This document shows, in pieces, positions 23,713 through 35,744 of a DNA stretch of 64,000 nt. Within the stretch, counting starts at the first letter, position 1. Every line of letters begins with the position of its first letter. The translations under genes were made by a program, and so were the position numbers. Source of the DNA: Ampullaceana balthica (Eukaryota; Mollusca; Gastropoda; Lymnaeidae). Location: contig CALYLW010000126.1 in the NCBI GenBank assembly GCA_944989445.1, positions 310,001-374,000 of the forward strand, written 5' to 3'. The notes under the pieces were generated by a model, which saw only the letters and a program-made list of their open reading frames with translations, did no database searches and was not told where the DNA came from.

Positions 23713-24068
23713 AATAAATAGAAGTAAAAAAAAAGATTTTTAAAAAACCACGTTTTTAGAAGCGGACTAAAAAGAAGAAAATAATTTTAAACTTATTAGT
23801 TCAAGTACTTCCATTTAATATGACTAAAAACGTGGGACGGGCGCTTATGAGGTTTAACATATGCGGTTCACTCATTCTCTCACTTATAGATCTCTCTTTT
23901 GCCTTCTACATTAGAAATCTTTAATTTTTATACCAAACACCCACCCCACGTTTTTAGTCATATTAAATCGAAGTACTTGAACTAATAAGTTTTAAATTAT
24001 TTTCTTCTTTTTAGTCCGCTTATAAAAACGTGGTTTTTTAAAATCTTTTTTTTACTTCTATTTATTTT
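23713..24068. repeat. Large inverted repeat, ~124-bp arms, ~107-bp loop
   Basis: The left arm (about 23713-23836) runs from TTATAAATAG-like sequence to GACTAAAAACGTGGG. The right arm (about 23944-24068) is its near reverse complement. A second, weaker copy of the right arm follows at about 24066-24165. No protein is encoded. It resembles a foldback or MITE-like element. Confidence 0.75.
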
Positions 24069-24458
24069 ATTCTTTTTAGTCCACTTCTAACAACCTGGTT
24101 TTTAAAAATATTTTTTTACCTCTATTTATTTTACCAAACACCTCACAAGCGCCCGCCCAACGTTTTAAAAACATTGTGATGTGGTCACGGGGCGAACTCA
24201 CAGATGTCAACAAAAGCCGACGGTACAGATGCTTTTATATAGACTATTGATAAACTTAAAAGTTCAATAATTTAATAACGGTACATTTGATCGATCTGAA
24301 ATTTTGATACAATGCATTGTCATCCAAGGTCTATCTGTGGTAAAATTTTCAGATCTCTAGGACCATCAGAAGTGGTTCAATTTTACGTTGGCAGATTTGA
24401 AAAAATCTTGGACAAACAATGCCCAACGAAAGCGAGTTAATAAAAACGTGGTAAATAA

Positions 24459-24989
24459 AACAAACCCGTAAAAACAAAGTTTTTGACTATAAATCCCTTA
24501 TATATGAGACATAACTAACAGTATTGATTATTTTCAAACATTTACAGACTGAATCTGTCTTAACTCAAGTTTGCTTCATAACCCTAGGAGGGGGGGAGGG
24601 GTTGGTGGGAGGGGGAGAGGGGAAAAGTCTGGTCACCGATTCGCTTGACCGGGCGCAGCGTGACACGTAAAATGTAAACAAAAGCACCCCGTTGCTTCGT
24701 TTGGTCGCCTCAATACGTCAGCTCAAACTTTCACGTGGCAAAAAAACAATAACAAACCGTGGATTTGAATTACATACCTCATATAAGGATAAACTAAAAA
24801 TGCATTAATTTAATTACGGTACGTTCGATCGATCTGAAATTTTGATACGATGCATTGTTAGGTCAGGCGGGTCAGTGTGCCAAATTGCAGCGCGATCGAA
24901 TCACGGGAAGTGGGTCATTTTCGTCGCCCGCCCAGCCCATGAGATGATGAGATGATGAGACGGCCGCGAAGTTAATATAAGGGATTTAA
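24459..24989 (-). mobile_element. Helentron-like short element (AAATCCCTTATAT family)
   Basis: Reversed relative to the tandem pair at 45079. It starts at the right with AAATCCCTTATATTAACTTC and ends at the left with ATAAGGGATTTATAGTCAAA followed by TTTTTACGGG. The inverted AAATCCCTTATAT phrase lies near both ends. Non-coding. Confidence 0.6.
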
Positions 24990-25559
24990 AAAGGCACTGC
25001 ACTATTGACAATTGTTCAAGGGTGTTGTACAAATAATTAAAATAAAATAACTAACACAGTATTTAAGTTTTTTTACTCCCCAATTTTACTTTTTAAAGTC
25101 TATGCATATATTTTGTCTGCCAGAATGTGAATGGAGGTAAAATACACTTTAATGAACACACCCAAGTATTTTGTATATTTCGGCTTATGAAGGTTTAAAA
25201 AAAATTAAAATCACAATCCATGTATGAAAGTTGTATGATTCTTGATTCAGATACTCTTCTTAATATCAACAATACAGGAATTCTTTGTGCTAAAAATTTC
25301 CACAATGTGGTTAAGGTGCAATTGAAATTCAAGATAGCCTAATTTTCAGAAAAAAATATAGAAAATATGTCCATATTTTATGCTTGAGATATATTTCTTT
25401 ATTTCTTTGGATCAAATTATTGTTTAAATTATGTCTTCTTTGTAATTTATGGCTTAAAATTGTTTTTGAAAACGGCACAAAAAAGAAAAAAAATTTTTTA
25501 GAAACAAAACGCTATTCTTATTATTAATTGAATAATTAGAGATTAGTCTTTGCTAAAGC
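24990..25559. other. AT-rich spacer; no gene seen
   Basis: No recognisable open frame or repeat before the 66-bp array. Confidence 0.5.
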
Positions 25560-27877
25560 TGTTGAAATATTGCTCAAATCGCATTCCATAATTTCCTGAA
25601 GAACTCGAGCTCACATAATCTAGTATGAATGAATGTTGCTCAAATCGCATTCCATAATTTCCTGAAGAACTCGGGCTCACATAATCTAGTATGAATGAAT
25701 GTTGCTCAAATCGCATTCCATAATTTCCTGAAGAACTCGGGCTCACATAATCTAGTATGAATGAATGTTGCTCAAATCGCATTCCATAATTTCCTGAAGA
25801 ACTCGGGCTCACATAATCTAGTATGAATGAATGTTGCTCAAATCGCATTCCATAATTTCCTGAAGAACTCGGGCTCACATAATCTAGTATGAATGAATGT
25901 TGCTCAAATCGCATTCCATAATTTCCTGAAGAACTCGGGCTCACATAATCTAGTATGAATGAATGTTGCTCAAATCGCATTCCATAATTTCCTGAAGAAC
26001 TCGGGCTCACATAATCTAGTATGAATGAATGTTGCTCAAATCGCATTCCATAATTTCCTGAAGAACTCGGGCTCACATAATCTAGTATGAATGAATGTTG
26101 CTCAAATCGCATTCCATAATTTCCTGAAGAACTCGGGCTCACATAATCTAGTATGAATGAATGTTGCTCAAATCGCATTCCATAATTTTCTGAAGAACTC
26201 GGGCTCACATAATCTAGTATGAATGAATGTTGCTCAAATCGCATTCCATAATTTCCTGAAGAACTCGGGCTCACATAATCTAGTATGAATGAATGTTGCT
26301 CAAATCGCATTCCATAATTTCCTGAAGAACTCGGGCTCACATAATCTAGTATGAATGAATGTTGCTCAAATCGCATTCCATAATTTCCTGAAGAACTCGG
26401 GCTCACATAATCTAGTATGAATGAATGTTGCTCAAATCGCATTCCATAATTTCCTGAAGAACTCGGGCTCACATAATCTAGTATGAATGAATGTTGCTCA
26501 AATCGCATTCCATAATTTCCCGAAGAACTCGGGCTCACATAATCTAGTATGAATGAATGTTGCTCAAATCGCATTCCATAATTTCCTGAAGAACTCGGGC
26601 TCACATAATCTAGTATGAATGAATGTTGCTCAAATCGCATTCCATAATTTCCTGAAGTACTCGGGCTCACATAATCTAGTATGAATGAATGTTGCTCAAA
26701 TCGCATTCCATAATTTCCTGAAGAACTCGGGCTCACATAATCTAGTATGAATGAATGTTGCTCAAATCGCATTCCATAATTTCCTGAAGAACTCGGGCTC
26801 ACATAATCTAGTATGAATGAATGTTGCTCAAATCGCATTCCATAATTTCCTGAAGAACTCGGGCTCACATAATCTAGTATGAATGAATGTTGCTCAAATC
26901 GCATTCCATAATTTCCTGAAGAACTCGGGCTCACATAATCTAGTATGAATGAATGTTGCTCAAATCGCATTCCATAATTTCTTGAAGAACTCGGGCTCAC
27001 ATAATCTAGTATGAATGAATGTTGCTCAAATCGCATTCCATAATTTCCTGAAGAACTCGGGCTCACATAATCTAGTATGAATGAATGTTGCTCAAATCGC
27101 ATTCCATAATTTCCTGAAGAACTCGGGCTCACATAATCTAGTATGAATGAATGTTGCTCAAATCGCATTCCATAATTTCCTGAAGAACTCGGGCTCACAT
27201 AATCTAGTATGAATGAATGTTGCTCAAATCGCATTCCATAATTTTCTGAAGAACTCGGGCTCACATAATCTAGTATGAATGAATGTTGCTCAAATCGCAT
27301 TCCATAATTTCCTGAAGAACTCGGGCTCACATAATCTAGTATGAATGAATGTTGCTCAAATCGCATTCCATAATTTCCTGAAGAACTCGGGCTCACATAA
27401 TCTAGTATGAATGAATGTTGCTCAAATCGCATTCCATAATTTCCTGAAGAACTCGGGCTCACATAATCTAGTATGAATGAATGTTGCTCAAATCGCATTC
27501 CATAATTTCCTGAAGAACTCGGGCTCACATAATCTAGTATGAATGAATGTTGCTCAAATCGCATTCCATAATTTCCTGAAGAACTCGGGCTCACATAATC
27601 TAGTATGAATGAATGTTGCTCAAATCGCATTCCATAATTTCCTGAAGAACTCGGGCTCACATAATCTAGTATGAATGAATGTTGCTCAAATCGCATTCCA
27701 TAATTTCCTGAAGAACTCGGGCTCACATAATCTAGTATGAATGAATGTTGCTCAAATCGCATTCCATAATTTCCTGAAGAACTCGGGCTCACATAATCTA
27801 GTATGAATGAATGTTGCTCAAATCGCATTCCATAATTTCCCGAAGAACTCGGGCTCACATAATCTATTATGAATGAA
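25560..27877. repeat. 66-bp minisatellite, 35 units
   Basis: The unit begins GTTGCTCAAATCGCATTCCA and ends CTAGTATGAATGAAT. Because 66 is a multiple of 3, one - strand frame stays open for 771 codons (25543-27858), giving a 22-residue repeat SPSSSGNYGMRFEQHSFILD plus YV. That frame has no ATG ahead of the first unit and runs back into a stop within the neighbouring array. Of the scattered unit variants, several change the residue (G to E twice, G to R, S to T), as expected for unselected drift. I treat it as non-coding satellite. Confidence 0.93.
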
Positions 27878-27878
27878 T

Positions 27879-29984
27879 GTAAAAGTGCACTACATCAATC
27901 TCATGTAAAAGTGCACTACATCAATCTCATGTAAAAGTGCACTACATCAATCTCATGTAAAAGTGCACTACATCAATCTCATGTAAAAGTGCACTACATC
28001 AATCTCATGTAAAAGTGCACTACATCAATCTCATGTAAAAGTGCACTACATCAATCTCATGTAAAAGTGCACTACATCAATCTCATGTAAAAGTGCACTA
28101 CATCAATCTCATGTAAAAGTGCACTACATCAATCTCATGTAAAAGTGCACTACATCAATCTCATGTAAAAGTGCACTACATCAATCTCATGTAAAAGTGC
28201 ACTACATCAATCTCATGTAAAAGTGCACTACATCAATCTCATGTAAAAGTGCACTACATCAATCTCATGTAAAAGTGCACTACATCAATCTCATGTAACA
28301 GTGCACTACATCAATCTCATGTAAAAGTGCACTACCTCAATCTCATGTAAAAGTGCACTACATCAATCTCATGTAAAAGTGCACTACATCAATCTCATGT
28401 AAAAGTGCACTACATCAATCTCATGTAAAAGTGCACTACATCAATCTCATGTAAAAGTGCACTACATCAATCTCATGTAAAAGTGCACTACATCAATCTC
28501 ATGTAAAAGTGCACTACATCAATCTCATGTAAAAGTGCACTACATCAATCTCATGTAAAAGTGCACTACATCAATCTCATGTAAAAGTGCACTACATCAA
28601 TCTCATGTAAAAGTGCACTACATCAATCTCATGTAAAAGTGCACTACATCAATCTCATGTAAAAGTGCACTACATCAATCTCATGTAAAAGTGCACTACA
28701 TCAATCTCATGTAAAAGTGCACTACATCAATCTCATGTAAAAGTGCACTACATCAATCTCATGTAAAAGTGCACTACATCAATCTCATGTAAAAGTGCAC
28801 TACATCAATCTCATGTAAAAGTGCACTACATCAGGCTCATGTAAAAGTGCACTACATCAATCTCATGTAAAAGTGCACTACATCAATCTCATGTAAAAGT
28901 GCACTACATCAATCTCATGTAAAAGTGCACTACATCAATCTCATGTAAAAGTGCACTACATCAATCTCATGTAAAAGTGCACTACATCAATCTCATGTAA
29001 AAGTGCACTACATCAATCTCATGTAAAAGTGAACTACATCAATCTCATGTAAAAGTGCACTACATCAATATCATGTAAAAGTGCACTACATCAATCTCAT
29101 GTAAAAGTGCACTACATCAATCTCATGTAAAGGTGCACTACATCAATCTCATGTAAAAGTGCACTACATCAATCTCATGTAAAAGTGCACTACATCAATC
29201 TCATGTTAAGGTGCACTACATCAATCTCATGTAAAAGTGCACTACATCAATCTCATGTAAAAGTGCACTACATCAGGCTCATGTAAAAGTGCACTACATC
29301 AATCTCATGTAAAAGTGCACTACATCAATCTCATGTAAAAGTGCACTACATCAATCTCATGTAAAAGTGCACTACATCAATCTCATGTAAAAGTGCACTA
29401 CATCAATCTCATGTAAAAGTGCACTACATCAATCTCATGTAAAAGTGCACTACATCAATCTCATGTAAAAGTGCACTACATCAATCTCATGTAAAAGTGC
29501 ACTACATCAATCTCATGTAAAAGTGCACTACATCAATCTCATGTAAAAGTGCACTACATCAATCTCATGTAAAGGTGCACTACATCAATCTCATGTAAAA
29601 GTGCACTACATCAATCTCATGTAAAAGTGCACTACATCAATCTCATGTAAAGGTGCACTACATCAATCTCATGTAAAAGTGCACTACATCAATCTCATGT
29701 AAAAGTGCACTACATCAATCTCATGTAAAAGTGCACTACATCAATCTCATGTAAAAGTGCACTACATCAATCTCATGTAAAAGTGCACTACATCAATCTC
29801 ATGTAAAAGTGCACTACATCAATCTCATGTAAAAGTGCACTACATCAATCTCATGTAAAAGTGCACTACATCAATCTCATGTAAAAGTGCACTACATCAA
29901 TCTCATGTAAAAGTGCACTACATCAATCTCATGTAAAAGTGCACTACATCAATCTCATGTAAAAGTGCACTACATCAATCTCAT
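27879..29984. repeat. 26-bp minisatellite, exactly 81 units
   Basis: The unit is GTAAAAGTGCACTACATCAA followed by TCTCAT. 27879-29984 is 2,106 bp, which is 81 x 26 with no indel. There are no spacers, so it is not CRISPR-like. Each unit has the palindrome GTGCAC. Variants recur at a 442-bp (17-unit) distance, showing a higher-order block. It directly abuts the 66-bp array. Confidence 0.97.
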
Positions 29985-31557
29985 CTTTGTTTAATCAGCT
30001 TCCGAAAACAATCCAAAGTACATCAGCAAAAGGTTAGGAGAGTTCGGACAATGGAGAGTAAGGTGAAGGTCGGGAAGACATCGTATCATGACCGTGGATC
30101 AGATAAAGAGTAATGGTTCCCCTTGTTCGCAAGTCCGTCAATTTACATCAGACCGCCAGTTTTGGCCACACAGAGCTGTTGACTTGTGAGACACGATGGT
30201 TAATAATGCATATAACCCACGGCTACTGATGATGGCTTATCTTTATGCGTGGCACTGCCACCTGGCGGAACCTCAATAATAATGTGTTTGTTTATGCCTC
30301 ATTTTAAATACCCAATAAACATGCATGACATTATTTCTAAATTACTATAGTTATTATTTTATTGTTATTGTTATAGTTATTTTTAAAGCTAGAATATGGA
30401 TATAATTCTTTAAACAAACCTGACAAAAGTTTGCCTTTAAGTCTCGTGCAAATTGAAGTCTCCATGGAGAATTTATTTTAACATAAATTTATAAATCTGC
30501 ATGGTTAAAATATAATCTCTTCTTTATTATATTAAACTAGATACGACTCGCAGCGTAGCATACGCTCTCAGACTTGCTCATAGATAGTGCAAAAAATGTG
30601 GGGAAATAATGGACACAACAACAGCTCGAAGAAATGGGAACAACGGGGGGATACCACCGACGCATTATTGGTCTCGAGATATTCGCCATGCGGTTGTTGT
30701 TACCTGTCCTCCCCCACCTAGCACCACCCTCGCCTGCCAACCATAAACTGTGATTGGTCGACCCTAGAGAGGGTCATATCTCATGCATATATGCTGTCGT
30801 TTTGTGTTTGTCCTGATTTCTGATGAATTAAGTATATAAATATATTATGAGTAGCATTTTTATTAATATTTATGACTTACAATATATTTTGTATTTGTTA
30901 TTATTGTAAATTCAACAATCATAAGTTTAGTAGCGTAACAAGCTGAAGGCAAATAAGTGCTTGACCCGAGAGGCTCACTGCTAAGTGTTGCTAAGCTCTA
31001 AGCGTTAAAACACAATTTTTTTTAAAAAACGGCTAAAACAAAAAAAATTGAAAACACAGATCATGAAATAATAGGGGAACGTAACACCAATGTCTTCGTA
31101 CATGTCATTTATTCACTTTTTAAGTTTGTCAGATTTTTACTGTGGTAATAAACGAAAATTGCGATTACTATATGTGCACCATGATTGTGAAAGAGTCTAA
31201 CATATGAACATTTACTAACAAGACACCGACCTTACAATATAAGGATCTAAGAGACGGCTAACGTGAGAAAAGTCATATGCTAACTTCCCTTGCAGTAGCA
31301 GTTTGACTCTTGTTTTCTCCGTGGTGGCAGATCGTTCAATGTTCTAAACATTTTGGTGCTATTTTAAATGGAAATATTTAAATCTGAAATTTAACAAAAA
31401 ATTTATTTATTTTTCATTGTCTTTATTTTACAGTTACATGTATTCAAATCAATTCACTTTATCTTCATAAGAATTCAAATTAAAGCCGAAGGCCACCGTC
31501 AACTCTTTTTACTCGCAATATTTCATCGATATTGTAAGACTCCATTGGGGGCCGTCC
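29985..31557. other. No gene recognised
   Basis: A GC-moderate stretch at 29985-30300 and a short open frame at 30537-30740 (-) have no recognisable motif. The rest is AT-rich. No exon with good splice signals was identified. Confidence 0.45.
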
Positions 31558-32661
31558 ATAAATGACGTCACGCGATTTTGGCCGATTTTTCACCCCCACC
31601 CTCTCGTCACGCGTCGTCACAAAAAGTTAGACCCCCCTCTAATAATACGTCACAAAGCTTTGACCCCCCCAAAAAAAAATATTAAAAAAAATATTTTCTA
31701 TTTGAAAATAAGTATGTTTCAAAACACTTTTTTCGTCATTTAAGAATTTATTTAGTGTAGGTCTACATTGTAATATCGTAGCACGCGTGAAGCTATGTAA
31801 AATGTCAGTAAATAAATTGTAAGCCAGTGCTTCTCAAACTTTTTCGTATTAGACGACCGGCAGGAATTTTCCATTTCACCAGGTACCGGTGCATTCTTTT
31901 CCCGTTTTGACGTGATTGTCCCTGTACTGACGTGATAGCAAAATGAGCCCCTACATGACTTAAAGCCCTATAAGATTAAGTATGATTTCGGCTGGTTTTA
32001 TATAATATATTTTAAAATAATTTGTTTAGTTGTCAAGACATAGCAAGACAGCTAACGAACAATGCAGCGGTAATGTCAAAAACCATTTGATGTGATTAAC
32101 CTTCGCGATTAAGCTTGCGAATGTGACTATTGATATTACAAGGATCATTTCATTGTTGATAAACCAAGAATATATAGATACAGGACGGTTCCTCAAATTG
32201 ATTTCAATCTTATAATGACAGTTTTCCTGCAATGTATATGCACATCAAAGGCATTTGATCTAAAATTACCACATTGATATCAAATGTAATGTTTTAAAAA
32301 AAAATTATTTGGTATGCGCTGGAAGAGAAATATGGCGAGTACTGTACGAACCCCACATTTGTGCAGGAAAGTAGGGTGTCATCTTGTGCATCGCAAAATA
32401 CAGTAATACTGCAAGTTGAAGACTGAAAAATACTATGACATTAATAAAATAACCAATATTATCATACCTTTTTACTCCAAAGCTCACGAGTTTTTTTGTG
32501 TTTTTTTTCTTTGGTTTTGGTTTGTTTGTTTGTTTTTTTCAATTTTTTCCCCACGATTTTAAAAATTGTAAATATAATGCCACCAATGGACGAGGCGTGT
32601 TTAAATTGTTGCATTCTCTTAAGGAGTTTATAAACTAATGAAAAATACATTGCTATCTCCA

Positions 32662-33400
32662 TCTTATGTCTTATCTTATCTTATCTTATCTTATCTCGTC
32701 TTATTTTATCTTATCTTAGCTGTTACAGGCGCTCCTTCTATACAGAAGATTATAGCGTTCTACGCTTATCTATGATTTGTGTTTAGTCCTGCATTTTTAT
32801 TAGAGATTTAAATGTTGATAAAGTGTTGGTTTTCCTTGTTTCTTCAGGCAACCCTTACCACGCCCGAATTCTGGACGGGACGAAAATTTGTATGTGTTTG
32901 TTCTTCTATCCTCTAGTGTTTCAAGGTTTAATGATTTAACTAATGGTGTTATTCTTGTCAGTTTTGAATATTATCCAGTAATGAATCTGGCAGCTCTTTT
33001 TGAATTTTTTCTAGTTTATCCATGTTTTCTTTGGTGGATGGGTCCCATACAGAAGATGCATATTCTAATACAGGTCTCACCAAAGTGAGGTAGCATTTTA
33101 GTTTTATATCTCTATTACATTTGTAAAAGTTTCTTTTTATAAAGCCTAAGGTTTTGTTTGATTTTTTAATAACTTCATTGACATGGAAATTCCATGATAG
33201 TTTCTCATTTACTATGACTCCGAAGTATTTTGCATCTTTAGTTTGGGTAAGTTCTTTTCCATGAATGAAATATTTTGAATTTATTTGTTTCCTTTTCTTT
33301 GTTACTCTTAACAGTTGGAACTTTTCTGGGTGGAAAGACATGCTCCAGTTAGTTTCCCATTTTATCAATTCATCTAAGTCTTTTTGTAAAATCCACTATC
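32662..33400 (-). pseudogene. LINE reverse transcriptase C-terminal fragment with (GATAA)n tail
   Basis: On the - strand it encodes NWSMSFHPEKFQLLRVTKKR, KYFGVIVNEKLSWNFHVNEV and LVRPVLEYASSVWDP. These are motifs of the C-terminal part of jockey/CR1-like reverse transcriptases. After a frameshift come the C-terminal RTNTYKFSSRPEFGRGKG-like residues and a 3' UTR, ending in repeated GATAA (32669-32695 as TTATC). It is 5'-truncated at about 33400, typical of LINE insertions. Shorter copies with the same 3' end lie at 22165, 49188, 61163, 61741 and 61940. Confidence 0.82.
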
Positions 33401-33900
33401 GGGCGGTTTAACAGAGGGGTCAGTGAACAGTGGTAAATTATCTCATTTGGGGTAAAAAGGGAACTCTTTGGGGTAATGCTGAATCATTGTGGGCATATAA
33501 AATTCGCTAGAATCTGCCTTTTGGGTTAACAATAATGTTAACATAAACTTTTATAATTTTAATTTTTAGGTATCCTGTTGAACCGGTCCGTTTTTTACAA
33601 ACGTTTAACCGGCCTTCACTAACTGTGTTAACTTCCTTAGATATATTTTTATTTTAATGCATACAAATTAAAGATTGACTATTAATCATCACGGTCAACG
33701 TCTTTGTTTAGAAAAAAAATATTTAAAAATGGTATTTTTAATATGTATTTTTTAAAAATCACTTAATTGACTGACGGGCATCCAGTAAGAAAGAGGTCGG
33801 CGAACAGGGGTAAATTACCTCATCTGGGGTCAAAAAGGAATTCTTGGGGGTAATTCAGACTCATTTGGGACATATAACATCCACTACAATCCACTAGATA
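33401..33900. repeat. Diverged direct duplication, ~370 bp apart
   Basis: CAGTGAACAGTGGTAAATTA (about 33420) and CGGCGAACAGGGGTAAATTA (about 33796) head two similar ~120-bp stretches containing TCATTTGGGG or TCATCTGGGG phrases. Origin unknown; it lies inside the 3.5-kb element. Confidence 0.5.
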
Positions 33901-35744
33901 TATTAAAAAACGTCATGGGTACTTGTACGCTTGGAACATATGCCCACTTTTGAACCGGTTCCTTCCAGAAAATGCATTTTTAAAAAAAATTGATAAGTAT
34001 GTAGATTTCTTACCTACGTACCATACGAAGACACCTAAATCCACCCTACTTTCATTTATATCGACACGAGTGACACTAATCTTAATAAACATGACTTGAG
34101 TGTATCAAGAATCCTTTCTGTGATATTCAAAATTAATGCCTTAAAAATTGAGCTAAGAAGAAAAGTTGTTTTGTGCTCCTCTCGAATTGCAATGTCAAGA
34201 ATTTGATGCATTGAATAAAGTTAATGAATACTTTTGACTAATTTTCAATGGGCACATTTATCATTATATCTAGAATGGCACGTGGCGTTTGACTAAAAAC
34301 CAAGCGAACAATTATATCAAACTTAAAACGTTTATAATCGTATCAAATAGATCAAACCAAAATTAATATATATATTTAAAAAATGGATTTTCCGTGTCGT
34401 TTTGACTTAAAACATCTACACATAATCCTATTCAGATCATTTTTAGACACTTGTCATGCTTGTAAAACTCACCAGTTGCATTTTCGAGGAGGGGGGTGCT
34501 AACGACGCTCCCCCAAATCCCCGAGTCATGTGAGCAAGTCCTAGGGTCTGGGGGTTGGGGGAGGAGGTAACGCACACATAAACTTGTATATTTTGGGTTA
34601 ATGGGCAAAAACGTTCGCCGACTCCCGCCTTGAGAGAACCAAACGGAGCTGCGGTTACATCACAAATACTTTGATGTCAACATCAAACGACGCAGGGTAA
34701 CAATTTCATACGTTCTCTAGTGGGTTCTCAAACTTAAGGATTATAATTAGATTTAATTGTCATGCCTTAATAACTTACGCCGACCGGCGTCTAATGGCCT
34801 ACCGACCGGCACATTGAGAAGCACTGATTAAAAACAATATTTTAAAAACGTCGTCAAATAAATTGTAAGCCACTAAATATTGTAGTGGAAATTTTATTTA
34901 AAGTTACCCCTTTGATGGGACGTCACATTTCTTCAACCCCCTCCCTCCCCCTCGTCACGCATCGTCACAAAAGTGTGACCCCCTCCCCCTTTTTAGGTGC
35001 GTGACGTCATTTCTGAACGGCCCCTTGGCTATGCAGACTTATTCCTTTAATATTTAAAGTTTCCAAAATAAAATAAAATTATACCTTTTGGCTCGTATAA
35101 TGGGAATAAAAATTGTTTTATTTGAAGAGCTACTTTGATCGACCTAATTGTTACCTATAGAATTACGTAATTTTATTGGGTTTGGAAACCTTTTTTTTAA
35201 ACAACGGAATGTTTACCAAAAGCTATACGTGTAAATAAGATATTTAAGATATTTTAAGTAATTTAACTCTGTATTAAGCCAAAGTGTCGCCAAATAAGTC
35301 TTTCCCCATACACAGCCACCTCCCGGCGGATTTATTTTGAAAACAAATCTGCAAGGGTGGGGAGATATTTACTTTTAGATTTAAATCAACTAGCCCCAAG
35401 CTTTAAAAAAGGCTTTCACAAAATGCCACTCCCTCCAAATCCAAACTTCAATACAACACAAAATGATCATTAAAAAAAAGCACAAAATAAAGCATAATTG
35501 GTGGTGTTAACAGTCACACAAGTTTATTTTAATTCTGTTAATGGCTGTAGCGTAGCTAGATTCTAGATAGTTTTGCAAAGGATGAGGACGTCATTGTTGA
35601 ACATCATCTCAGGGCATAACAGTAATTGAACAATTGCACATTTACTTGATTGTTAAAAAATTGCTCCACGGATTAAAACACAATAAAGGAATGAAGGCTT
35701 TCTTCTATAGTGCTAATACTATCCATGGTAGAATAGCTTTGATG

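Larger units (their letters stand above)
31558..35024. mobile_element. 3.5-kb TIR element of the GGGGCCGTCC family, TSD TTG
   Basis: The left end is GGGGCCGTCCATAAATGACG and the right end is the inverted CGTCATTTCTGAACGGCCCC. TTG lies on both sides (31555-31557, 35025-35027). Inside is a second pair of inverted ends, CAGTGCTTCTCAAAC (31825) and TTGAGAAGCACTG (to 34826). The copy at 63636 also contains that inner end. A LINE fragment is nested at 32662-33400. No transposase is seen. Confidence 0.7.

Noticed and set aside
27879..29984. CRISPR-like array (regular 26-bp repeats)
   Set aside because: Units are contiguous with no spacers, the context is an intron-bearing animal-type genome, and there are no cas genes. 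It is a minisatellite.
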